Assembly (NCBI GenBank): GCA_025354075.1
Contig: JANXNO010000213.1
Coordinates: 1 to 12,518, forward strand
Reading direction: 5' to 3'
Source of the DNA: Burkholderiales bacterium
GTDB taxonomy: Bacteria; Pseudomonadota; Gammaproteobacteria; Burkholderiales; Casimicrobiaceae
Length of the DNA: 12,518 nucleotides
Shown: positions 1 to 5,669 of the stretch, piece after piece
How the letters are laid out: the number at the start of each line of letters is the position of its first letter
Numbering within the stretch: position 1 is the first letter of the stretch
Translations under genes and position numbers: made by a program
Notes under the pieces: model-generated
Databases searched by the model: none
Told to the model about the DNA's origin: nothing
What the model saw: the letters and a program-made list of their open reading frames with translations, nothing else

Positions 1-1141
1 CTCCGCCATCCGCGAGCTGTTCAAGCTGCTCGGCAAGCCCGGCATCATCAGCTTCGCCGGCGGCTTCCCCGATCCGGCGCTGTTCGACGCCGAAGGCATC
101 CGCATGGCTGCCGACGCCGTGCTCTCGACCAACCCCGGCCCGGTGCTGCAATACGGTGCGACTGAAGGCTGGGGGCCGCTGCGCGAAGGGCTTTCCGGCT
201 TCATGAAAAATAAGGGCGTCACCGTCGCACCGGACGGCCTGATCGTCACCACTGGCAGCCAGCAGGCGCTCGATCTCATCGGCAAAACCATGATCTCGCC
301 GGGCGACAAAGTCATCGTCGAAGCGCCCACCTTTCTCGCCACCATCCAGTGCTTCCGCCTCTACGGCGCGGACATTTACGGCGCGCCGATTGACGCCGAC
401 GGCGTGCAGGTCGACAAGCTGGAGAAGATGATCGACGAGCTGAAACCCAAGCTCGTCTACCTCGTGCCCAGCTTCGGCAACCCAAGCGGCGCAATGCTCT
501 CGCTCGAACGACGCAAACGCATTCTCGAAATCGCGGTGCGCACGAAGACGCTGATCGTCGAGGACGATCCCTACTGCGAACTCTTTTTCGATACGCCACC
601 ACCGCCAAGCATGCTCGCGCTCAGCGACACCGTCCCTGGCAGCCGCGAATGGATCGCCCACTGCGGCAGCTTCAGCAAAATCCTCTCGCCTGGACTACGC
701 GTAGGCTGGATGATCGCGCAACCCGCACTGCTCGCCAACGCCACGATGTGCAAGCAATTTTCTGATGCACACACGAGCAACCTCACGCAGGCTACTGCCG
801 CCCACTACCTGACGCTCAACCGCATGGACGCCGCGCTCAACACCGTGCGCAAGACCTACGCCGAACGTGCCCGCGTCATGGCCGACTGCCTGCGCAAGGA
901 ATTGGGCAACGCAATCGTTTTCAACCAGCCCCAAGGCGGCATGTTCTTCTGGGCGAAACTCACCGAAGGCCGCAACGCGAATGACTTCGCGAAACGTGCG
1001 ATAGAAAAGCTGGTGGCGTTTGTTCCGGGTGCGCCGTTCTTCGCGCGCGATCCAGATTTGTCGACGCTACGACTTTCGTTTGCCACGGCGGATGTGGCGA
1101 AGATTGAAGAGGGAATTGGGCGGCTGGGGCAGGCTTTGTGA
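1..1141 (+). CDS. PLP-dependent aminotransferase, class I/II (5' end missing)
   Basis: The reading frame is open from base 2, so the gene starts upstream of the window; 379 residues are visible, and the family is usually about 395-400, so only a short N-terminus is missing. It is a fold-type I aminotransferase of the 2-aminoadipate/aromatic (LysN/ARO8-like) branch, which moves an amino group between an amino acid and a 2-oxo acid using pyridoxal phosphate. Visible hallmarks are TTGSQQALDL (cofactor phosphate region), VPSFGNPSG (conserved Asn), IVEDDPYCELFF (the Asp that pairs with the pyridine nitrogen) and GSFSKILSPGLRVGW, whose Lys (codon at 677-679) is the Schiff-base residue. The C-terminal small domain has the usual QGGMFFW motif. 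No N-terminal GntR DNA-binding domain is visible, so a MocR regulator is unlikely but not excluded by the truncation. Family assignment is firm; the substrate is not known. Confidence 0.93.
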   Translation, partial: SAIRELFKLLGKPGIISFAGGFPDPALFDAEGIRMAADAVLSTNPGPVLQYGATEGWGPLREGLSGFMKNKGVTVAPDGLIVTTGSQQALDLIGKTMISPGDKVIVEAPTFLATIQCFRLYGADIYGAPIDADGVQVDKLEKMIDELKPKLVYLVPSFGNPSGAMLSLERRKRILEIAVRTKTLIVEDDPYCELFFDTPPPPSMLALSDTVPGSREWIAHCGSFSKILSPGLRVGWMIAQPALLANATMCKQFSDAHTSNLTQATAAHYLTLNRMDAALNTVRKTYAERARVMADCLRKELGNAIVFNQPQGGMFFWAKLTEGRNANDFAKRAIEKLVAFVPGAPFFARDPDLSTLRLSFATADVAKIEEGIGRLGQAL

Positions 1142-1308
1142 AGAAAATCGTAGAGCCAACAAACAGCGAGGATTTTCTTGATGAGGCGACGATCGCTGAC
1201 TTGGAGCGAGCGCTTGCCGCAAGTCGTGCAGACATCGCAGCAGGGCGATTCGTTGTCGAGTCGCCAACGGCGCATGTTGCGCGCATCCTGAACAAAGTTG
1301 CACAGTGA
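1138..1308 (+). CDS. Small protein (56 aa), possible antitoxin-like C-terminus
   Basis: This GTG-start ORF overlaps the aminotransferase stop codon (GTGA) and runs 56 residues to TGA at 1306-1308. A purine-rich GGGGCAGG lies just upstream of the GTG. The protein begins MKKIVEPTNSEDFLDE and carries ADIAAGRFVVESPTAHVARI. That pattern, an acidic helix followed by an 'aD-aaGR-v' segment, reminds me of the toxin-binding tails of small type II antitoxins, but this is a resemblance from memory, not a firm family match. It sits 22 nt before a HigA-type antitoxin gene, and no toxin gene is present between or beside them. It could be an intact small antitoxin, a remnant of a toxin-antitoxin locus, or a chance ORF. 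The stop-start overlap and the plausible composition favour a real gene. Confidence 0.5.
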   Translation: MKKIVEPTNSEDFLDEATIADLERALAASRADIAAGRFVVESPTAHVARILNKVAQ

Positions 1309-1330
1309 GCGTTCGCGCATGCACAATTGA

Positions 1331-1621
1331 ATGATGCACAACCCCAGCCATCCCGGTGAACTTTTGCGTACCTGGATTGAAGGTGCGAACTTGACCGTGA
1401 CGCAACTCGCCGATCACATTGGCGTAACCCGCGCCACGCTATCGCGCATCATCAACGGTCATGCGGGCGTCACCGCAGAGATGGACTTGCGCCTGCATCA
1501 GGCGCTTGGTACGCGCGAAGGTTTGTGGCTTGATTTGCAGAAACAGAGGGATTTGCGGGTTGCGAAGCCAGTTAAAGCACCGCGCATCAAGCGGCTGATA
1601 TTCTCGTTAAACCCAACCTAA
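1331..1621 (+). CDS. higA: HigA-family addiction-module antitoxin (Xre-type HTH), without HigB
   Basis: This 96-residue protein is a lambda-repressor-like helix-turn-helix of the HigA antitoxin family. It has the N-terminal HPGE-LL signature (residues 7-12), the HTH at about residues 22-48 (LTVTQLADHIGVTRATLSRI), and the family's C-terminal W-LQ-DL motif (WLDLQKQRDLRVA). HigA proteins normally neutralise the HigB mRNA interferase and repress the higBA promoter. HigB is usually encoded immediately upstream (about 90 residues); here the upstream neighbour is a 56-residue ORF that does not look like a RelE/HigB toxin, so the antitoxin appears to be an orphan. Two adjacent ATG codons (1331, 1334) are possible starts; no strong Shine-Dalgarno sequence is seen. 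Family call is firm; a role beyond autoregulation is unknown. Confidence 0.87.
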   Translation: MMHNPSHPGELLRTWIEGANLTVTQLADHIGVTRATLSRIINGHAGVTAEMDLRLHQALGTREGLWLDLQKQRDLRVAKPVKAPRIKRLIFSLNPT

Positions 1622-1670
1622 TGCGGAACAAACGCGTATTCGACGCCATCCTGATCCGCGTCGAACTGGC

Positions 1671-2699
1671 ATGAAGCGTCCTAGTCGGCATTCGAAGTGG
1701 AGACAGATACGCTTATCAATTAGGCGACGCACTGGTGAGAGAGCCAATAAGGTATCGCGGACACGCGAACTGGTTCGACTACGTAATGTTGTTTGGGTTA
1801 GCGCGCCACCTCTCTTTGCGCTGTTTCATGAAGGCGCGAGGCGGCGGGTTCTAGCCTTTTTGAAAGCGCTTCGGTTGGCGTTCAGATCAGAAGCGCCAGT
1901 TGGTATCGATTTTCTTCATTCGCGGAGCGCTCGCAGCGACGGAATGCTACTGTTTTACGCGGAACTCTACACGCTCTTGCAAAATCATTCAACACGGACG
2001 AAAGTATTCGTGCGAGAGTCCCGAAATCGCAAGCTCAACGGCGTTTTGAAGCAAGTGGGCATCTTTCGGCTGTGCGGGCACAAATGCAAACTCTCACCTT
2101 ACGGCGACGACGTTGTAACGTGGCGTTCCGCGACAGGAATTGAGGTTGAAGGCGAGCGTTATGACCACATTTTGGGAGAGTATGATGGCCAATTGACGGA
2201 ATCGCTGCGTAATGGCCTCTATGATGGAATGGCGGAAGCAATGACAAACTGCATTCATCATGCTTATATCAAGCCGCGTTTTGATCGCCATGCGGATACT
2301 CCGACAGAAAAGCGGTGGTGGATGTTCAGTACGGAAAGAGACGGGTTGCTCTCGATCGTATTTTGCGATCTGGGTTGCGGCATCCCCCAGACCCTCGGCG
2401 CGCGTCAACCATCGTTGTGGGCAAGGTTACGGGCGATGGGACGCGAGATCGGCGATGAGCTGGCGATTCGCGAGGCCATTGAAGAAAGTCGATCCCGTAC
2501 TCAAATGGCTCATCGTGGCAAAGGCCTATCGCAACTTGTGGAGGCTGTAGCCGATAGCCCGGTCGGCGAGATGCTTCTGTACAGCAACGCAGGTGCTTAC
2601 TGGCAGCGTGGGACAAAGATTGAGAGCATGGCATACAACGCAAGTATTAGCGGCACGTTAGTCTCGTGGACTGTCGGACTGGGGAAGAAGAATGGGTAA
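1671..2699 (+). CDS. STAS-like / GHKL-type ATPase-domain protein
   Basis: This 342-residue protein has a basic N-terminus, a STAS-like segment at about residues 76-136 (PVGIDFLHSRSARSDGMLLF, then KVFVRES) and a GHKL (histidine-kinase-like) ATPase domain at about 180-335. The ATP-site boxes are readable: N-box GMAEAMTNCIHHAY with E189 and N193, G1 box DLGCGIP (D233-G235-G237), a glycine-rich lid HRGKGLSQL (281-289), and SGTLVSWTV near the end. There is no phosphoacceptor His/DHp helix and no membrane segment, so it is not a sensor kinase; it is closer in design to SpoIIAB/RsbW-type anti-sigma Ser kinases or to GHKL switch ATPases. The next gene, a DUF4325 STAS-like protein, starts inside its last codons (8-nt overlap), implying translational coupling and a functional pair. 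The start is uncertain: ATG 1671 lacks a clear ribosome site. Domain calls are good; the biological role is unknown. Confidence 0.85.
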   Translation: MKRPSRHSKWRQIRLSIRRRTGERANKVSRTRELVRLRNVVWVSAPPLFALFHEGARRRVLAFLKALRLAFRSEAPVGIDFLHSRSARSDGMLLFYAELYTLLQNHSTRTKVFVRESRNRKLNGVLKQVGIFRLCGHKCKLSPYGDDVVTWRSATGIEVEGERYDHILGEYDGQLTESLRNGLYDGMAEAMTNCIHHAYIKPRFDRHADTPTEKRWWMFSTERDGLLSIVFCDLGCGIPQTLGARQPSLWARLRAMGREIGDELAIREAIEESRSRTQMAHRGKGLSQLVEAVADSPVGEMLLYSNAGAYWQRGTKIESMAYNASISGTLVSWTVGLGKKNG

Positions 2700-3030
2700 T
2701 AGGCGCGAAATACATGTTGGGCGGGACTTTTCCAGACATCCAGCAGGTCGCTACCGAGAAGACGGACCGAATAGTGGCCAGCGGTTCCGAGAGGATTTTG
2801 TGGTGCCTGCTCTGCGAGAAGCCGAACGAGTATTGGTCACGTTAGACGGAACCCGCGGCTTTGGTTCGTCGTTTCTGGAAGAGGCCTTTGGGGGGCTTGT
2901 ACGAGGTGGCTTTTCGGGCGAGTACCTCGATGACCGTTTGTCAATTCAAGGTAAAGATAGCGGATACGTAAACGAAGCCAATCAGTACGTTAGAGATGCT
3001 GTTGCACGATCCGCAGGTGACAGCACTTGA
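2692..3030 (+). CDS. DUF4325 STAS-like protein
   Basis: This 112-residue protein matches the DUF4325 pattern: DFSRHPAGRYREDGPNSGQ near the N-terminus, then the hydrophobic strand VLVTLDG and GFGSSFLEEAFGGLVR (residues 56-71). In SpoIIAA-type anti-anti-sigma factors the equivalent strand-turn-helix junction holds the Ser phosphorylated by the partner GHKL kinase; Ser59/Ser60 lie there in this protein. A partner-switch role with the upstream ATPase is therefore plausible but inferred. ATG 2692 is preceded by GGGGAAG (2681-2687) and overlaps the end of the ATPase gene by 8 nt. Its own TGA overlaps the next gene's TTG by 4 nt. Sampled GC is low here: bases 2941-3000 contain 24 G/C of 60. Domain family confident; function unassigned. 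Confidence 0.85.
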   Translation: MGNRREIHVGRDFSRHPAGRYREDGPNSGQRFREDFVVPALREAERVLVTLDGTRGFGSSFLEEAFGGLVRGGFSGEYLDDRLSIQGKDSGYVNEANQYVRDAVARSAGDST

Positions 3031-3509
3031 GCCCCCTTGAACTGGCTCTTTTACAGGGCGCTATCGCTGTGATAAATGCACTCTTGGTTGTCGGTGGATG
3101 GGTTGTTGTACACAAACTCACCGTCAAACGAGAACAGCGCAAGAAACGTCAGGAGTCTTTTGAAGCATTCTGTGAACAAATCGATGCAATCACGACGTTA
3201 GCTCGAAAATTTCATATGGCCCCCGCCCACAGTCCTGAAGATGCTGAGACGCTACGCTGCAATCTGTCGAAGTTGCCACGCCACATCAGGAGAATTGGCA
3301 TTCTGGAAGATTCCTATACGCATCACTTGACAACATTCCGCCAAGCGATCACGAGATCAAATTTCGAATCTCCATCATTGTTTCAAAAGCAAGATGTCGC
3401 ATCGTCTGTGTTGCGCGAAATTGATGACTCTGGATCTGATCTAGAGTTATCAGTTGAGCGAGCTTGTGCTGATAGTAAGTCGAATATTGGTCAGCAACTT
3501 TTGCCTTAG
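3027..3509 (+). CDS. Small single-span membrane protein of the ATPase-DUF4325 operon
   Basis: This 160-residue protein has one N-terminal transmembrane helix (about residues 7-28, ALLQGAIAVINALLVVGGWV) followed by a strongly basic stretch (KREQRKKRQ). By the positive-inside rule this places the remaining ~120 residues in the cytoplasm. The soluble part is mostly predicted helix with no motif I recognise. The start is TTG at 3027, in a TTGA overlap with the DUF4325 stop, and AGGTGA at 3015-3020 gives a well-placed ribosome site 6 nt upstream. It is thus the third coupled gene of the operon and may anchor the ATPase/STAS pair at the membrane or act as its effector; that is inference. The protein family is not recognised. 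Confidence 0.75.
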   Translation: MSPLELALLQGAIAVINALLVVGGWVVVHKLTVKREQRKKRQESFEAFCEQIDAITTLARKFHMAPAHSPEDAETLRCNLSKLPRHIRRIGILEDSYTHHLTTFRQAITRSNFESPSLFQKQDVASSVLREIDDSGSDLELSVERACADSKSNIGQQLLP

Positions 3510-3567
3510 CAACGCTCATCCGTGTTGCTCGGTGCATGCCGTTGCGTGTTCTCGCGACCTGCGTTTC

Positions 3568-4113
3568 ATGCCCACCCTCAAATACCTAACCCACTACCCC
3601 GAACCGCTGCAAGCGCAAGTCCGCGCGCTGATCGCAGAAAATCGTCTCGGTGAGGTGCTGCAAAAGCGCTATCCCGAGCCCAACACAGTGCGTACTGACC
3701 GGGCGTTGCAGGAATATGTGCTGTCGCTCAAGGCGCAGCACATGAAGAGTGCGGTGACGCCTGCTAAGGTGATTTTTGACAATCATTTGCAGGTGGTGAA
3801 GCATGCGCTGGGGACGCACACGCAGGTGTCGCGCGTGCATGGTGGCAAGCTAGTGGCTAAGCGTGAGATTCGCATTGCCAGTGTGTTCATCGACGCGCCT
3901 GCTGCGTTTTTGAAGATGATCGTGGTGCATGAGCTGGCGCATTTGAAGCAGCGCGAGCATGACAAGGCGTTCTACCAACTGTGTCATCACATGGCGCCGG
4001 GCTATGCGCAGCTTGAGTTTGATCTGCGCCTTTACTTGACGCATCTCGATCTGGCGAAATCGTCGGTGTTGCCGGTTGATGACCCCGGCAGTTCTGGCAA
4101 CGCTGGCGACTGA
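3568..4113 (+). CDS. YgjP-like metallopeptidase-fold protein
   Basis: This 181-residue protein belongs to the YgjP/DUF45 family of zinc-dependent, M48-like gluzincin-fold proteins. The metal site is HELAH (H121-E122-H125), with a third likely ligand at H131 in the following REHDKAFYQLC segment, as in the family. The N-terminus MPTLKYLTHYPEPLQAQVRALI matches the usual family start, so ATG 3568 is chosen over an in-frame extension that would reach back into the preceding gene; no strong ribosome site is seen. E. coli YgjP has been described as a UTP pyrophosphatase, and others are annotated as peptidases, so the reaction here is unsettled. It is convergent with acsF, the stops being 16 nt apart, and follows the membrane-protein gene after 58 nt with a return to GC-rich sequence. 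Confidence 0.9.
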   Translation: MPTLKYLTHYPEPLQAQVRALIAENRLGEVLQKRYPEPNTVRTDRALQEYVLSLKAQHMKSAVTPAKVIFDNHLQVVKHALGTHTQVSRVHGGKLVAKREIRIASVFIDAPAAFLKMIVVHELAHLKQREHDKAFYQLCHHMAPGYAQLEFDLRLYLTHLDLAKSSVLPVDDPGSSGNAGD

Positions 4114-4129
4114 AACTAAGCCCGTCGCG

Positions 4130-5209
4130 CTACCAAGCCGGTGCCGTGCGCACGGTCACTGGAAGATCGTGTCTGATCACTGGATGCAAGATTAGGCGCA
4201 GGAAGGTGATGCCTGCGGACGCAGTGAGGCCAACGCGTTTGATGAGGTTGAACACGCCGCCTTCTTTTTTTGCCTTGTCCACGGCGATGGCAATTTGATG
4301 CAGCCGATCTAGTCCGGCGCGGAAGCCGGGGCTGTCGGTGTCGAGCGTTAGCGGGAACACCTGCTTTGAGATTTCGGACGTGATGCGAAACACCTTGAAG
4401 TCGTATTCCTTGATGTTCATGCCCATCGCTTCGTACAGCAGCGGGCGCGTGTGGTCGCGCACGTACATCGTGGCGTACACGGCTGTGAGGAAAAAGCGGA
4501 TCCACCAGGTGTTGAGACCGCGCAGCAGGCCGGGCTGCGCGCGCATCATGAGGGCGAATGCTTCACCGTGGCGGAATTCGTCGTTGCACCAGCGCTCAAA
4601 CCAGCGAAAGATCGGGTGAAAGCGCAGCTCGGGATGTTTCTCAAACTGGCGGTGAATGCAGATGTAGCGGGCGTAGCCGATTTTCTCTGACAGGTACACC
4701 GCGTAATAGATGTATTTCGGCTTGAAATACTTCACGGCCTTTTTCTGCTTGAGCCCGACCAGGTCAACGGCGAGCCCAAAGTCTTTCAGCGACTGGTTGA
4801 TGAAGTTCGCGTGGCGCGATTCGTCGCGTGTGAGGTAGGTCATCAATTGCTTGATGTCGGGGTTGTCGACGTTTTTGCGAATCTCGTTGTAGAGCACGCA
4901 GCCGGAATACTCAGACGTGACAGAGCTGATCAAAAAATCGAGGAATTCCTGTTGCAGCTCGGGTGGCAGCGTCTTGATCTGCGAAGTGAAATCTTCCGTG
5001 CGCTGGAAGTGGTCCTGATTGTTGTCGCCCTCAAATTCGGCCATCATCGTGTCCCATTCCGCACGCACTGGCGACACGTCAATGCGATTCATCGCGGCGT
5101 AATCCGTGCTGTAAAAACGCGGGCTGATGATCGATTCGGTCATCGCCTTGCGCGTCGCGTCGGCAGCGGTCTGGACGGAGTCGACAGGGTCAATTGCGGC
5201 GGCAGTCAT
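4130..5209 (-). CDS. acsF: Mg-protoporphyrin IX monomethyl ester oxidative cyclase AcsF
   Basis: This 359-residue protein is the aerobic (di-iron, O2-dependent) cyclase that forms the isocyclic E ring of (bacterio)chlorophyll, converting Mg-protoporphyrin IX monomethyl ester to divinyl protochlorophyllide. The family sequence is plain along its length: [29 protein letters not shown], the first iron motif RDESRH (E130, H133), [11 protein letters not shown], and the second iron motif [10 protein letters not shown] (E211, H214). Length is normal for the family. ATG 5209 is preferred over the upstream in-frame ATG (5239) because it has AAGGAGAG about 6 nt upstream and gives the typical N-terminus. 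No other photosynthesis gene (bch, crt, puf, puh) is in the window, so it is a lone cyclase gene here. A TGTC-N10-GACA palindrome and a candidate promoter lie about 110 bp upstream, consistent with PpsR/CrtJ control. Soluble or membrane-associated in the cytoplasm. Confidence 0.96.
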   Translation of the reverse strand: MTAAAIDPVDSVQTAADATRKAMTESIISPRFYSTDYAAMNRIDVSPVRAEWDTMMAEFEGDNNQDHFQRTEDFTSQIKTLPPELQQEFLDFLISSVTSEYSGCVLYNEIRKNVDNPDIKQLMTYLTRDESRHANFINQSLKDFGLAVDLVGLKQKKAVKYFKPKYIYYAVYLSEKIGYARYICIHRQFEKHPELRFHPIFRWFERWCNDEFRHGEAFALMMRAQPGLLRGLNTWWIRFFLTAVYATMYVRDHTRPLLYEAMGMNIKEYDFKVFRITSEISKQVFPLTLDTDSPGFRAGLDRLHQIAIAVDKAKKEGGVFNLIKRVGLTASAGITFLRLILHPVIRHDLPVTVRTAPAW

Positions 5210-5315
5210 CGGGCTCTCCTTCATGCGGCGGATCGTCAATGCGACGGTTCGCTGCGGTTACTTTTGCGGCTTGCCACGGAGAGCGTCAGATATTCGAGAC
5301 GTTTTTCGCGGCAAG

Positions 5316-5333
5316 TGTCATTAAATATTGACA
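5316..5333. promoter_or_regulatory. Candidate PpsR/CrtJ operator upstream of acsF
   Basis: The 18-mer TGTCATTAAATATTGACA is an exact match to the TGTc-N10-gACA consensus bound by PpsR/CrtJ, the repressor of photosynthesis genes under oxygen and light. The symmetry extends one base each way (GTGTCA...TGACAC, 5315-5334). It lies 107 bp upstream of the acsF ATG and covers the -10 element of the candidate minus-strand promoter, the expected place for a repressor. PpsR sites often come in pairs; I searched the 460-bp intergenic region by eye and found no second exact copy. The motif is short and palindromic, so chance is possible, but its location before a bacteriochlorophyll gene makes it credible. 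Confidence 0.7.
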
Positions 5334-5349
5334 CAATCGTGAATGTAAT
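5320..5349 (-). promoter_or_regulatory. Candidate sigma-70 promoter of acsF
   Basis: On the minus strand, ATTACA (5349-5344; 4 of 6 matches to the -35 consensus) is followed after 18 bp by TTTAAT (5325-5320; 5 of 6 matches to the -10). Transcription would start near 5312 and give a leader of about 100 nt before acsF. The -10 lies within the PpsR-like palindrome, so repressor binding would block polymerase. The -35 is weak and the spacer is 1 bp over optimal, so the assignment is tentative. Confidence 0.4.
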
Positions 5350-5669
5350 CCTACTGACGTCGGAAGCGCAAGCGTCCTTCCAGTGTGCAGATGCGGGTCA
5401 AACACCCGTATGGACAGTCGGTGCGACGCAAAAGCAGCCACGGAAAGCAATACAGCTTGGTGCTGAGAAGCTTATTCAATGTGGGCATAGAGCGCTTTTA
5501 TTCATAAAGTCGACTAAAGAGAAAATCACATCTAATGCCCTTGTTAAATGGGCATAAATAGTAAAAGCTGTATCAAAAACAAGCCAAAAATACGCTGAAT
5601 CGGAACCTTCCGCGCCACCGTCAGCGGCATCGCTAAACTGCCCGCTGTTCCTCGTCTCGGCTGACACTG
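5350..5669. other. Noncoding intergenic stretch before the Ldh-family gene
   Basis: No ORF here has a credible protein; the frames open through it are short and without recognisable motifs. Part of it (about 5470-5600) is AT-richer than the flanks, as expected for promoter DNA of the downstream gene. The only structure I see is a short dyad at 5535-5555 (listed separately). No clear -35/-10 pair, riboswitch-like fold or tRNA was recognised. Confidence 0.5.
5535..5555. repeat. Short dyad ATGCCC-N9-GGGCAT
   Basis: A perfect 6-bp inverted repeat (ATGCCC and GGGCAT) flanks the 9-bp AT-rich centre TTGTTAAAT, 115 bp upstream of the Ldh-family gene. The spacing of the half-sites, about 15 bp centre to centre, and the AT-rich core are compatible with a regulator binding site, for example for a catabolic operon regulator. 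No T-run follows, so it does not look like a terminator. A 6-bp dyad may be chance. Confidence 0.25.

Noticed and set aside
3454..3567. N-terminal extension of the YgjP-like protein
   Set aside because: These 38 residues overlap the preceding gene, have no similarity to family N-termini, and the family-typical start is ATG 3568.
4106..4128. GCGAC/GTCGC inverted repeat between the ygjP-like gene and acsF as a bidirectional terminator
   Set aside because: Only 5 bp of stem with a 13-nt loop and no T-run on either strand; it is as likely chance.
5328..5333. Plus-strand TTGACA inside the palindrome as a promoter for the Ldh-family gene
   Set aside because: No acceptable -10 at 16-18 bp (CCTACT/CTACTG/TACTGA) and the gene is more than 330 bp away; TTGACA here is better explained as part of the PpsR-like half-site.
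4811..5557. Long plus-strand ORF (248 codons) opposite acsF
   Set aside because: Antisense shadow of the acsF frame in GC-rich DNA; the translation has no recognisable domain, while acsF on the other strand is unmistakable.
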